Assembly (NCBI GenBank): GCA_964526735.1
Contig: CAZGLO010000004.1
Location: forward strand, 1 to 64,000
From: JAAUSY01 sp964526735
GTDB lineage: Bacteria; Chloroflexota; Chloroflexia; Chloroflexales; Chloroflexaceae
DNA length: 64,000 bases
Direction of reading: 5' to 3'
The notes under the pieces are model-generated. The model was not told where the DNA came from and searched no databases. It worked only from the letters and a program-made list of their open reading frames with translations. The translations under genes were made by a program, and so were the position numbers. Shown one piece after another: positions 45,512 to 53,763 of the stretch; the stretch's first letter is position 1; every line of letters starts with the position of its first letter.

Positions 45512-45637
45512 AGTTCAGAACCCTCTGCTGCTCTACGTATACCCGCTAATGCAGGTTGCTGAACCAACGTTGCCTCGTACCTGTTATAACACAAACGATA
45601 GGTGTTCCTCGCATTGCCCTCTCGGCTCTCAGGATGA

Positions 45638-46126
45638 TTAGTAAGAAACCTTGACCTGGAGTGTCCCGAAGGTGATTTTGTCTCCGTGTTGCAACAGGAT
45701 ATACTCGTGTGGTACGAGCGGACTGTGGTTGACGAATGTCCCGTTGCTACTGCCAAGATCTTTCAGAACATACTCTCCCTGACGAATGGCAAGCGCCGCG
45801 TGTTTGCGAGAGACACCCTTTTCATAGCCATCATCGTCGGCGAAATCGATATCTGGGATGGATTGATTATTCTTATCCCGTCGTCCGATGGTCAACTCTC
45901 GGTTGACATGCACGTCGAGATGACGACCAGAGGAAACGATAAAAAGGTGCAAGATGCCATCTCCAACGGGTTTGAGCGGGCCGTCGGAGAGCAGAGACGA
46001 ATCGATACGTGGGGACGGCTCGCCAAGGGACGTTTCATCGTCTTGGGAGACCAAACTCGCCCCGCATTCGGCACAAAAGATGGTGCCATGCAATTGTTGG
46101 GTGCCACAGACCTTACACGTGAGCAT
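45638..46126 (-). CDS. Zinc-ribbon and FHA domain protein
   Basis: A 162-residue protein. Residues 1-24 form a zinc ribbon (CKVCGTQQLHGTIFCAECG, two CxxC pairs). Residues 60-162 form a forkhead-associated phosphothreonine-binding domain with ELTIGRR, VSRKHAAL and LKDLGSSNGTFVN, all conserved. FHA proteins dock onto Thr-phosphorylated partners, so it could read the output of Ser/Thr kinases in this genome. It stands just downstream of jag. The ATG at 46126 follows AAGGGGTGG. Confidence 0.93.
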   Translation of the reverse strand: MLTCKVCGTQQLHGTIFCAECGASLVSQDDETSLGEPSPRIDSSLLSDGPLKPVGDGILHLFIVSSGRHLDVHVNRELTIGRRDKNNQSIPDIDFADDDGYEKGVSRKHAALAIRQGEYVLKDLGSSNGTFVNHSPLVPHEYILLQHGDKITFGTLQVKVSY

Positions 46127-46208
46127 AAGACCACCCCTTCAAAGCCAAAAACGTACACAGCAGAACACCATTACGGAGTTCCACAGTGTACGTGATGATA
46201 CCAAGCAA

Positions 46209-46940
46209 TTACGACTTGGAAGGATAGATAACGATCTTGCGGTTTTCTCCTTCGCCTGTGCTTTGGGTATAGACATTGGCATCTTCCCGCAAGGCAAGAT
46301 GGACGATGCGTCGCTCATAGGCAGCCATTGGTTCTAGCATAATCGAACGGCCAGATTGGGTCACTCGTTCTGCCATCCGCCGCGCCAACCCCTCGAGCGA
46401 TTCCCGACGGCGTTGGCGGTAATTGCCCACATCAACGACAATTTGAGGCCACCGCCGAAGGTGCCGACTTACCAACATATTGACCAAGAACTGCAGCGAT
46501 TGGAGGGTTTCTCCCCGCCGCCCAATCATCAGCCCCATGGCCTGCTCATCTGCTCCCTCAACGTGGAGTGTCAGGGTTTCTTCCTCTTTATCTCCTTGTT
46601 GACTGGGAACTCGTGAGGTCACTGCCGTCACGTAGGCATGGATGTCCATGCGCTTGAGAAGTTCTTCTAAGAATTGCCGCGACAACACCGCAACATCATC
46701 GGTATTGGTGGGGGAGGCGACCGGCGGAGCTGTCGGTGCGGGGGGCGTGGGAGAGTTGGGAAGAGATTGCATCGACCCATTCTCATCATCCACCGCCGTA
46801 ACCCGTACCAGAGCTTCTTCGCCCGATTCTCCCGACTCCAATACCGCGATTGCCACTTCGTCACGGTCTTTCCCGATTTGCGCCAAGGCAAGCTCGATGG
46901 CTTCGGCCACCGTCCGTGCGCTAATCTCGATGCTCTTCAT
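46209..46940 (-). CDS. jag: Jag/KhpB RNA-binding protein (Jag-N, KH, R3H)
   Basis: The 243-residue protein has the Jag N-terminal domain (MKSIEISARTVAEAIELALAQ). A Pro-rich linker follows, then a KH domain with MGLMIGRRGETLQSLQFLVN and an R3H domain (RRESLEGLARRMAERV, then AYERRIVHLALRED). KhpB with KhpA binds RNA and affects cell elongation in other bacteria. Here it follows yidC by 45 bases, the usual order rpmH-rnpA-yidC-jag. The ATG at 46940 matches the conserved family start. Confidence 0.95.
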   Translation of the reverse strand: MKSIEISARTVAEAIELALAQIGKDRDEVAIAVLESGESGEEALVRVTAVDDENGSMQSLPNSPTPPAPTAPPVASPTNTDDVAVLSRQFLEELLKRMDIHAYVTAVTSRVPSQQGDKEEETLTLHVEGADEQAMGLMIGRRGETLQSLQFLVNMLVSRHLRRWPQIVVDVGNYRQRRRESLEGLARRMAERVTQSGRSIMLEPMAAYERRIVHLALREDANVYTQSTGEGENRKIVIYPSKS

Positions 46941-46985
46941 AGTGATGATTTCCTCATATCCTACAGCTCCCACCGGGCCCATCGT

Positions 46986-48152
46986 CTACGAACGACGGCG
47001 CGAGCGGTGTGGGGTGGACTTCTTCTGTTTTTGACGCCCCGAACGTTCAGCACGTTCAGCACGTTCAGTACGTTCAGCACGTTCCGAGCGTCCAGAAGTG
47101 GCGTGCGAATCAGCAGAGGGTTCGATATCGGCTTCCACCAGCGGCTGCATAATATCCCAGAAGTTGGGGCGGCTTGGCATCGTCGCCGCGGCGGCTCCGG
47201 CAGAAGAGGAGCTGCCTTCGGCCTGTACTGTCCCTGCATTGACGGCCCCGCTCGCAGCAGACGTTGCCAGGGCGGGCGTTGCCTGCTTCGATTTGCCGTC
47301 TGGCGGAAGAAATTTGAGGTAGTTGGCCAAAGACCCCCACCCGGACGTGAAGTATTGTTGAGCAATGCCAATCGCGCTGCTTGTCACCCAGTAGAGAACG
47401 GCTCCAGCGGGAAAGATCAACGTAATGTATGCGAAAAAGAGCGGCATGAACATCATCGCTCGGGTCATCGCTTTTTGTTGGGGATCTTGCACCCGGGGCA
47501 TGGCCATAATCTGTTGCGTAAATTGCAACACAATCGAGAGGACGGGCAAAACGAGGTATTCAACCCCTTGGAAGTTCTTAAATCCCTCCTCGAATGGCTT
47601 CGTACCTAGATCGATCCCGAAAAATGGCGCTGCTAAGATTTCCTTCACGGCCGGATCTCTCACGGCCTCTTGCACCGCAGGGCTTAGCTGCGATTGGAAG
47701 TCGGATGCAGAGCCAATTGTCAACCATGTAAAGAGCTTTTGTATGGTGGGATCATGGATGACGGCCTGTATTGAAGGATCCAGTTGTGCATGATACCCTG
47801 GACTCATCAAGTGGAGCACCGCCCAATACACCCCAATGAAGATGGGAAGCTGCAAAAACATCGGCAAACACCCACCAACGGGATTGATTTTATATTCTTG
47901 GTAGAGTTTGACGGTTTCTTCTTGCAGTTTGCGCTGGTCTTTGCCATGTTTGCGCTGCAACTCTTTGATCATGGGTTGCAGCTCTTGCATTTTGCGGCTA
48001 GAACGGATGGAGGAGAGAGTGAGCGGCAAGAGGAGAAGCCGCGTACACGCAGTAAAAAGAATAATCCCAAGCCCTGCACTGCCGGTAAGGGTTGCGCACC
48101 AGAGCAGTGCTTGTTCCATAAATCCAACGAACGATCCCCAAATTTCACCCAT
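46986..48152 (-). CDS. yidC: Membrane protein insertase YidC/Oxa1
   Basis: The 388-residue insertase has the short Gram-positive-like form without a large periplasmic domain. Membrane segments include LGIILFTACTRLLLLPLTL, and the conserved QEYKINPVGGCLPMFLQLPI lies after a basic coiled loop (RSSRKMQELQPMIKELQRKH). It inserts membrane proteins with or after SecYEG. The C-terminal tail is Ala-rich and then Arg/Glu-rich, encoded in part by 9-bp repeats (ERAERTERAERAERS), ending with basic residues that may contact the ribosome. Confidence 0.96.
   Translation of the reverse strand: MGEIWGSFVGFMEQALLWCATLTGSAGLGIILFTACTRLLLLPLTLSSIRSSRKMQELQPMIKELQRKHGKDQRKLQEETVKLYQEYKINPVGGCLPMFLQLPIFIGVYWAVLHLMSPGYHAQLDPSIQAVIHDPTIQKLFTWLTIGSASDFQSQLSPAVQEAVRDPAVKEILAAPFFGIDLGTKPFEEGFKNFQGVEYLVLPVLSIVLQFTQQIMAMPRVQDPQQKAMTRAMMFMPLFFAYITLIFPAGAVLYWVTSSAIGIAQQYFTSGWGSLANYLKFLPPDGKSKQATPALATSAASGAVNAGTVQAEGSSSSAGAAAATMPSRPNFWDIMQPLVEADIEPSADSHATSGRSERAERTERAERAERSGRQKQKKSTPHRSRRRS
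47043..47087. repeat. Five 9-bp tandem repeats ACGTTCAGC in the yidC tail
   Basis: Units ACGTTCAGC (x2), ACGTTCAGT, ACGTTCAGC, ACGTTCCGA at exact 9-base spacing. On the minus strand they encode the ER(A/T) repeat near the C-terminus of YidC. Confidence 0.9.
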
Positions 48153-48249
48153 GGCTATCGGCCTTTGTTTAATCCTTTTCGTTTACGGAGGGGAGAAGTC
48201 CCTTCCCTATGAACGATATGTATTGAGGTATTCAACGACGATTTTCTGA

Positions 48250-48669
48250 TTATGATGTGGTGTGAGACGCTGCGTCGCGGGCAGATGTTGCGCCATCGGG
48301 TGTGGAATCGGGATGGCGCGGTGGAGCGTGGTGGAGCCAGACTCCGGCGCGACGAAGCAATTGTTCAATCGTTGCTTGCAACGTTGAAAATGAGACCTTG
48401 GAGACATCGGGCGTGCGTAGGAAAAAGACGAGGTCTACTCCCTGATCAAGGTGGTGGAAGACGAGCCGAATGGCTTCGCGTACCCGACGTTTGGCTCGGT
48501 TGCGCTGCACGGCCCCGCCAATGCGCTTTCCCACGACGATTCCGCAATGGGTATGATAGCCACGATTGGGCGCAACCGTGAGCCGCATCAATGGATGGTT
48601 CCAGGTTTGTCCTGTGCGCCGTACCCGCTGAAATTGATAGGGGCGACGCAGCCGATTGGCTCGTTTCAC
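48250..48669 (-). CDS. rnpA: Ribonuclease P protein component
   Basis: The protein subunit of RNase P, which removes tRNA 5-prime leaders. The family core is clear: KRANRLRRPYQFQRVRRTG, the RNR motif in GGAVQRNRAKRRVREAIR, and DLVFFLRTP. The start is taken at GTG 48669 (VKRANRL), where family members begin. The frame is open upstream to a GTG at 48807 overlapping rpmH, but that part has no similarity. No ribosome site is decisive. The C-terminus carries an extra low-complexity tail (HPDSTPDGATSARD). No yidD gene lies between rnpA and yidC. Confidence 0.93.
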   Translation of the reverse strand: MKRANRLRRPYQFQRVRRTGQTWNHPLMRLTVAPNRGYHTHCGIVVGKRIGGAVQRNRAKRRVREAIRLVFHHLDQGVDLVFFLRTPDVSKVSFSTLQATIEQLLRRAGVWLHHAPPRHPDSTPDGATSARDAASHTTS

Positions 48670-48794
48670 CAGAACAGATTCTGCCTCTTCATGAAGAAAA
48701 GGCAGATGCCACCCCACCAGGCGTGTTGTGTCCGTGCATCTACCCTTTCCTTCGTTCGCGTTGGCAACACGACGACAACCACAACCGCCGTTCG

Positions 48795-48968
48795 CTAGCG
48801 ATGACACCGCCGGACTGCGCGACGCTCATCACTGACGGAGAGTTTCCAGCGCCCTTTTTGGCGGCGTCGTTGCAAAACGGCGCGCCCGTCTTTGTCCGAC
48901 ATCCGGTTCAGAAACCCGTGCTTGCGACGGCGTGGAATGCGTTTTGGTTGCCATGTTCGCTTCGGCAT
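48795..48968 (-). CDS. rpmH: 50S ribosomal protein L34
   Basis: A 57-residue basic protein beginning MPKRTWQPKRIPRRRKHGFL and continuing NRMSDKDGRAVLQRRRQKGR, the L34 signature (KRTxQPxxxxRxxxHGFxxRM...GRxVLxxRRxKGR). The C-terminus, WKLSVSDERRAVRRCHR, is longer than the usual ending. It heads the rpmH-rnpA-yidC-jag gene block. This block commonly lies near dnaA and oriC in bacteria, but no dnaA or clear DnaA-box cluster is visible here. Confidence 0.96.
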   Translation of the reverse strand: MPKRTWQPKRIPRRRKHGFLNRMSDKDGRAVLQRRRQKGRWKLSVSDERRAVRRCHR

Positions 48969-49266
48969 AACGTATCGTGACTACTTTCTAGGCGTGCAAG
49001 AGTGCTTTCTCATCTTTCTTTGCATCTTTTAACACGTAGATGTGGGTTCTTCCGCCATTTTTTTCTAAATACACTCACATTTGCCCGGCATGGGTGGGCT
49101 GTTCTTTCCCACGCCCGCCCTCGGCATAATATGCGGTTGATATGCAGTTGAACCACTTGGGCAACATTAAGATGATAGCATACCCACGCACTCTCTGCAA
49201 GTAGTGTGCACCCCCTCATTATGAGTGTGCACTCATACCCACCATGCTGTTGCGCACGAGTTGTCG
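48969..49266. other. Intergenic region upstream of rpmH
   Basis: About 300 bases between the S1 protein stop and rpmH. It contains AT-rich stretches and a short inverted repeat, ATGAGTG-TG-CACTCAT (49221-49236). Consensus DnaA boxes (TTATCCACA) were not found, so it does not look like an origin. Confidence 0.4.
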
Positions 49267-51057
49267 CTATTCATCCTCGTCGTCGAGCTGCCGCAGCGTT
49301 CGGCGTTGCGCATCGCGCTGCCGCTTGCCGTAGTTCTCCTCATCGTCCTCGTCGAGGGAGGAGCGGCGACGGCGGTCGCGGCGGTTGGAGTTGAACTTCA
49401 TCACCAGGTCTTCAAGCGTCGCATCGCCCTCAATCTCTTCCTCATCGCTGTCATCTTCGCTCACATAGACTTCGACAGGTGGTTGAGGCGTGTTGCTGCG
49501 GCTACGGCCACGGCGGCGGTCTTTGCGGCTATCATCCCGTGGTGTCTGGTAGATACCGTAGTTGATTTCTGGCGTTTGCGGCTCAAGTTCCGGCTCTTCC
49601 TCTGGCTCCTCCAACCGCATTGAAAGGCTGATGCGCTTGCTCTGCGGATCGACTTCCAACACGCGCACGCTAACAGAGTCGCCCACATTGACCGCATCCT
49701 CCACCTTTTCGACGCGCCCTTCGGAGAGCTGCGAAATGTGGACAAGGCCATCGCGACCAACCCCAATATCAACGAATGCGCCAAATGGTGCCAACCCACT
49801 CACGCGGCCATCCAAAATCTGTCCCGGCTCAAGCTTTTGCAGCTTCTGAGCGCGTTGTGCGCGGCGCAGGCTGAGGCTAATGCGGTTGCCTTCGGAGTCA
49901 ACATCCAGCAGCTTAAAGGTGTATTGATCACCCACCTGCACGGCATCCTCTGGCCGCTCAACCCGACTATCGGAGAGTTCAGAGATGTGGACAAGGCCAT
50001 CTTTCCCAACACCGATGTCAACGAATGCGCCAAACGGTGCCAACCCGGTGATCGTCCCATCAACCGTGTCGCCGTTCTTGAGGTTGGAAAGGGCATCACG
50101 GTCGATTTCGGCACGCTTGCGGCTGCCACCACGACTACCACCGCCGCCACTGTCGCGTTCACGGCGGGAGCGCATCGTCAGGCTGATGCGGCGCGCATCA
50201 AGATCGATGCTCTTGATGCGAACTTTCACCGTGTCGCCAATCTGAACGATGTCGGATGGGGAGTCAATGCGGGTGTCGCTCATCTCAGAGATGTGGACAA
50301 GGCCATCGCGGCCAACCCCGATATCCACGAAGATACCATAGAGCGCCACAGAGGTCACGCGCCCTTCCAACTCCATCCCGACTTCCAGGTCTTTCAAGCG
50401 GCGGGGGCGGGTTTCTTGCGCCGCGACGGGGGTGAAGGTTGCGCCTGCTTCTTCACTTGACGCTGCCTCTTCCACCGACGACTCCGGCTCACTTGCTTCT
50501 GTTGTGGCGGTCGTATCGCTTGCTTCTGCCACTGCGGTCGTTTCTTCTGCTACGGGGGAAGGAAGCTCTTCAGCCGTTGTCTCAGGTGCTGCCACGTCTG
50601 CCACGTCCGTCGCCTCTGCCACGTCCGCCACGTCTGCCACGTCCGCCACGTCCGTCGCCTTTGCCACGTTCGTTTCAGCCGTTTCAGCCGTTTCAGCCGT
50701 TTCAGCCGTTTCAGCCGTTTCAGCCGTCTCAGCCGCACCTACCTCATCCGACACGTCCGACACGTCCAAGGTGGGAGGCGTCTCGTCAGATGGTGAGGCG
50801 TCAACTGAAACATCACCTGCCGGAGTATCTTGCTCTGTGGTGCCCTGGCTATCCTGGCTATCCTGGCTATCCTGCTGCGTTGTTTCGAGCGTGGGGGGGT
50901 CGGGTTGCACGTGCTCGCTCGTGCTCTCCCCTGCCACTGCAACCGTCTCAACCTCGGTCGACACCGCTACATCCTCTGCTGCGTTTGCTACCGTTGCTTC
51001 TTCCCTGCGGTCCAATTCCGTCATCACCAACGTCCCTCCTGATACTTCTGCGTCCAT
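49267..51057 (-). CDS. S1-domain RNA-binding protein (RpsA-like) with acidic repeat head
   Basis: The 596-residue protein has three S1 domains (about 215-290, 305-380, 390-465). Each shows GxVxxxxxxGxFVDIGVGxDGLVHISE(M/L)S and xVxVDxxxxRISLS(M/L)R, as in ribosomal protein S1. Ahead lies about 210 residues of acidic Ala/Thr/Val-rich low complexity with exact repeats (TAETAETAE, DVADVADVA, DSQDSQDSQ). A charged Arg/Asp/Glu tail follows. It probably binds mRNA at the ribosome. Three domains rather than six is common outside Proteobacteria. Start at ATG 51057 after AGGT. Confidence 0.9.
   Translation of the reverse strand: MDAEVSGGTLVMTELDRREEATVANAAEDVAVSTEVETVAVAGESTSEHVQPDPPTLETTQQDSQDSQDSQGTTEQDTPAGDVSVDASPSDETPPTLDVSDVSDEVGAAETAETAETAETAETAETAETNVAKATDVADVADVADVAEATDVADVAAPETTAEELPSPVAEETTAVAEASDTTATTEASEPESSVEEAASSEEAGATFTPVAAQETRPRRLKDLEVGMELEGRVTSVALYGIFVDIGVGRDGLVHISEMSDTRIDSPSDIVQIGDTVKVRIKSIDLDARRISLTMRSRRERDSGGGGSRGGSRKRAEIDRDALSNLKNGDTVDGTITGLAPFGAFVDIGVGKDGLVHISELSDSRVERPEDAVQVGDQYTFKLLDVDSEGNRISLSLRRAQRAQKLQKLEPGQILDGRVSGLAPFGAFVDIGVGRDGLVHISQLSEGRVEKVEDAVNVGDSVSVRVLEVDPQSKRISLSMRLEEPEEEPELEPQTPEINYGIYQTPRDDSRKDRRRGRSRSNTPQPPVEVYVSEDDSDEEEIEGDATLEDLVMKFNSNRRDRRRRSSLDEDDEENYGKRQRDAQRRTLRQLDDEDE
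50672..50734. repeat. Seven 9-bp tandem repeats GTTTCAGCC in the S1 gene
   Basis: Six exact GTTTCAGCC units and a seventh GTCTCAGCC at 9-base spacing, encoding the ETA repeat on the minus strand. A further 9-bp array with CTATCCTGG units (50849-50875) encodes DSQ repeats. Confidence 0.95.
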
Positions 51058-51207
51058 GTACCTACAAAATCCCTACAAAAAAACCTTGCGGTGTCGTGGC
51101 CACGGTGGCCAGCACCATTCCCAAAATGAGAGCTACATCTGGTGTAGAGACTGCGTAGCTCAAACAGCCTTTCTGTATGCAGCAGTGCTGCGGTGAAGCC
51201 CACCTGC

Positions 51208-52287
51208 TTATGACAATTGGGCTTTACGGGCTATGTCTGTGATTCGATGTGCATCCAGATCATCAAGCTGATAATATTCGCCCTGAAGATAGGTGGCCAG
51301 ATCACTCGCCAATCCCCCGTCGTAACTGAGCACGCCAACATCGGCACGGGTAATATGCGCAGATGTGATGCCACTAAACCCCTGAATACTCTCGCCACCT
51401 GACGGATCGGTGTCTATCACGACCGAGCGGATGTGTTGTTTGGCAATAAAGGCCGCTATCTCATATGCTTCAACGTGTGGCGGCTTATTCCCCATCGCGA
51501 CATTCGCCTGGCCATCGGTAATCACCACCAACAGCGGGATAATCTCTTCATCTTGCCGCCGCGCATGCTCCAACATCTCATAGCCGGTCAGCAGCCCGCG
51601 TGAGAGCGGTGTTTTGCCGCCAATAGGCATCGTTTGCAATGATGCCTGCGCCAGCTCGACGCTGTTGGTCAGTGGGAGCAAGACGGTCGCGTAGGAGCGC
51701 TGAAAGCTCACCAAACCCACATAGTCACGGCGTTGGTAGGCATCCCGCAAGAGCGACAAAATAGCCATCCGTGTGACTGCCATCCGCTGTTCAGCCGCCA
51801 TACTCCAACTTGCATCAACCACGAAGCAGACGGCATTGCGTGTGCGGCGAGTGCGCACCTTTTGGCGCATATCGTGCCGGTGGAGCAACAACGTTGGGCG
51901 CGCAGCTGAGCGCATGTTATTCGGGTCGTTGCCGTGTTGGTTCAATGCGTTGCGGCGGGCACGCTGATAGGGTGCGGCGGCCCGGACGGTGGCATCAAAG
52001 GCAAGATCCGTCACGTGCGGTATATTTCTGCTTGTAATGTAGCGTCCTTGCTTTCGGGTGGTGCGGCTGTGGCTTCGTCGTCCAGCAGCGCGACGTTGCT
52101 TGTGGTCGGCATGAAGCCCCTCAACCAAGCGGGGATGAAACAATTCTTCCACAAGCGGTATTCCTTTGCCACGTTCGTTTGGGGGTTCCTGTCGGGAGGC
52201 TCCGGTATCACTCGTGTCGCCAACAACCGCCTGCGATCCATCCCACTCAGCATTGGGGTCAATGTCTAGTGTGGGTTCGTCGCTCAC
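51208..52287 (-). CDS. VWA-domain protein, Mg-chelatase D-like
   Basis: The 359-residue protein has a charged N-terminal arm and a von Willebrand A domain with an intact MIDAS motif (CFVVDASWSMAAEQRM, Asp-x-Ser-x-Ser) and PLLVVITDGQANVAMG. It resembles the C-terminal half of BchD/ChlD and the integrin-I part of CobT, without an AAA domain. It overlaps the AAA partner gene by 4 bases (ATGA), so the two are translationally coupled. Together they could insert a metal into a tetrapyrrole or act as an AAA/VWA chaperone pair; no large H/CobN subunit is present here. Confidence 0.9.
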   Translation of the reverse strand: MSDEPTLDIDPNAEWDGSQAVVGDTSDTGASRQEPPNERGKGIPLVEELFHPRLVEGLHADHKQRRAAGRRSHSRTTRKQGRYITSRNIPHVTDLAFDATVRAAAPYQRARRNALNQHGNDPNNMRSAARPTLLLHRHDMRQKVRTRRTRNAVCFVVDASWSMAAEQRMAVTRMAILSLLRDAYQRRDYVGLVSFQRSYATVLLPLTNSVELAQASLQTMPIGGKTPLSRGLLTGYEMLEHARRQDEEIIPLLVVITDGQANVAMGNKPPHVEAYEIAAFIAKQHIRSVVIDTDPSGGESIQGFSGITSAHITRADVGVLSYDGGLASDLATYLQGEYYQLDDLDAHRITDIARKAQLS

Positions 52288-53372
52288 AGTCCCTTTTTTT
52301 TTTCGGTATTATTGCCGTGTACCGCTGCTTGGACAACCTCACTGCTGCGTGCGAGTGCTGCTTCAATGCGTTCGCGCCCGATACTGACCTCGGTAAAGGG
52401 CTGGCGGCGCATACGGTGGGGAACAGCTAACTCTGCCGCTAACTGGATATCCTCCTGCGTTATAGATTGACGCTCTTCCCAGGCGGCGTGTGTGCGTGCC
52501 GTCTCCAAGATAGTCAAGTCAGCGCGGTGGCCATCGACCTCAAGGTCAAGCGAGAGGTGCGCGACCGTCTGCATACTGGCTTTGTCAATCTGGACGTGGG
52601 GGAGAAGATCGCAGGCCGCGGAGATGCGGCTGGCAAGGTGTTGCTCATCCTCGTGCCACTGCGCAGTAAACCCATCGGGGTCGGCTTCGTACGCAAGCCG
52701 ACGCTCTATCACGGCGATGCGGTCGTTGGGGTCTTGCAGCCCGTGGATCTCAACCGCAAGGCCAAATCGGTCAAGCAATTGGGGGCGCAATTCGCCTTCT
52801 TCCGGGTTCATCGTGCCGACGAGGATAAAGCGTGAGGGGTGCGAAACGCTGATGCCTTCGCGCTCAACGGTATTCACCCCCATGGCGGCGGCGTCGAGGA
52901 GCAGATCGACTAAATGGTCATCAAGCAGATTGACTTCGTCTACATAGAGGAGACCACGATGGGCGCGTGCGAGCAGCCCTGGCTCAAAACGGCGCTTCCC
53001 TTCGGTAATAGCGTGTTCAAGATCGAGCGACCCCACAACCCGGTCTTCTGATGCAGAGACAGGGAGTTCAACAAGGGGGGTAGATGTGATCACGGTAGGG
53101 AGCGGCTGATTGGCGTCTTGAGCTGCGTGGCAAACCGGACAAAGGGGGATGGGCTGGTCAGGGGAACAATTGTAGGGGCTGTTCTCAACAACGGAGATGG
53201 GTGGAAGCAACCGTGCTAATCCTCTGACTGCGGTTGATTTGGCAGTACCCTTTTCTCCTCGGATTAACACCCCTCCGATACGGGGGTTGATGGCGTTTAA
53301 GATGAGTGCCCGCTTGAGACGTTCCTGACCGACGAGGGCGCTAAATGGATAGACTGGGTGAGATACCGGCAT
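52284..53372 (-). CDS. AAA ATPase, Mg-chelatase I (BchI/ChlI)-like
   Basis: The 362-residue ATPase begins near FSALVGQERLKRALILNAI. It has Walker A RGEKGTAKSTAVRGLARLLP, Walker B GLLYVDEVNLLDDHLVDLLL and VGTMNPEEGELRPQLLDRFG, the hallmark series of the chelatase I subunit. It forms hexamers that drive the chelatase with the VWA subunit encoded immediately downstream. No chlorophyll genes are adjacent, so a cobaltochelatase or a non-chelatase role is as likely as Mg insertion. Start ATG at 53372. Confidence 0.93.
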   Translation of the reverse strand: MPVSHPVYPFSALVGQERLKRALILNAINPRIGGVLIRGEKGTAKSTAVRGLARLLPPISVVENSPYNCSPDQPIPLCPVCHAAQDANQPLPTVITSTPLVELPVSASEDRVVGSLDLEHAITEGKRRFEPGLLARAHRGLLYVDEVNLLDDHLVDLLLDAAAMGVNTVEREGISVSHPSRFILVGTMNPEEGELRPQLLDRFGLAVEIHGLQDPNDRIAVIERRLAYEADPDGFTAQWHEDEQHLASRISAACDLLPHVQIDKASMQTVAHLSLDLEVDGHRADLTILETARTHAAWEERQSITQEDIQLAAELAVPHRMRRQPFTEVSIGRERIEAALARSSEVVQAAVHGNNTEKKKGL

Positions 53373-53763
53373 ATTGTGACTACTCCGCTCCTGTGTAGAA
53401 GCGGCTTCTTAACTGACATCGTGAGCAAAAACCGTCGCTGTGCGGCGCACGGCCTATGATTGAAAAGTCTTCCCAAACGAGACGTCTGAGACGGTGCGAA
53501 CCATGCGACGTTTGCATGCCGTAGTGTTGGCATGCTACCCCACATTATTAAAACACACGTGTTGATGATACCACACAACAACGGTTCATGCAAGTGGCAG
53601 TTTGGTGTTCTGTTTGTGTCCAATGTGCCGCTTTGAGTACTGTCAACATATTGCTGGCAAGTGCTTGACCGCGGCTCTCTGCGCGTGGTAGACTGCTTTG
53701 CATAGAACCAAACCCGTTTTGTTCTCTCCAGGAAAATCTCCTGGTGTTCATTGTTTAGAATGC
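53373..53763. other. Divergent intergenic region with inverted repeat
   Basis: About 390 bases between the chelatase-like operon (-) and the protease pair (+). It holds a perfect inverted repeat GCATGCC-N8-GGCATGC (53514-53535), an AAACACACGTGTTGATG near-palindrome and the promoter at 53665-53694. No further gene was seen. Confidence 0.5.
53665..53694 (+). promoter_or_regulatory. Putative sigma-70-type promoter for the M16 operon
   Basis: TTGACC (53665-53670), 18-base spacer, TAGACT (53689-53694). The predicted transcript starts near 53701, after the TTG at 53698, which supports a translation start further downstream. Confidence 0.45.

Noticed and set aside
48969..49266. Possible origin of replication next to rpmH
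   Set aside because: rpmH often neighbours oriC, but no dnaA gene and no cluster of DnaA boxes are visible.
50432..51196. 254-residue Val/Ser/Ala-rich plus-strand open frame resembling a secreted repeat protein
   Set aside because: Antisense shadow of the S1 protein's acidic repeat head.
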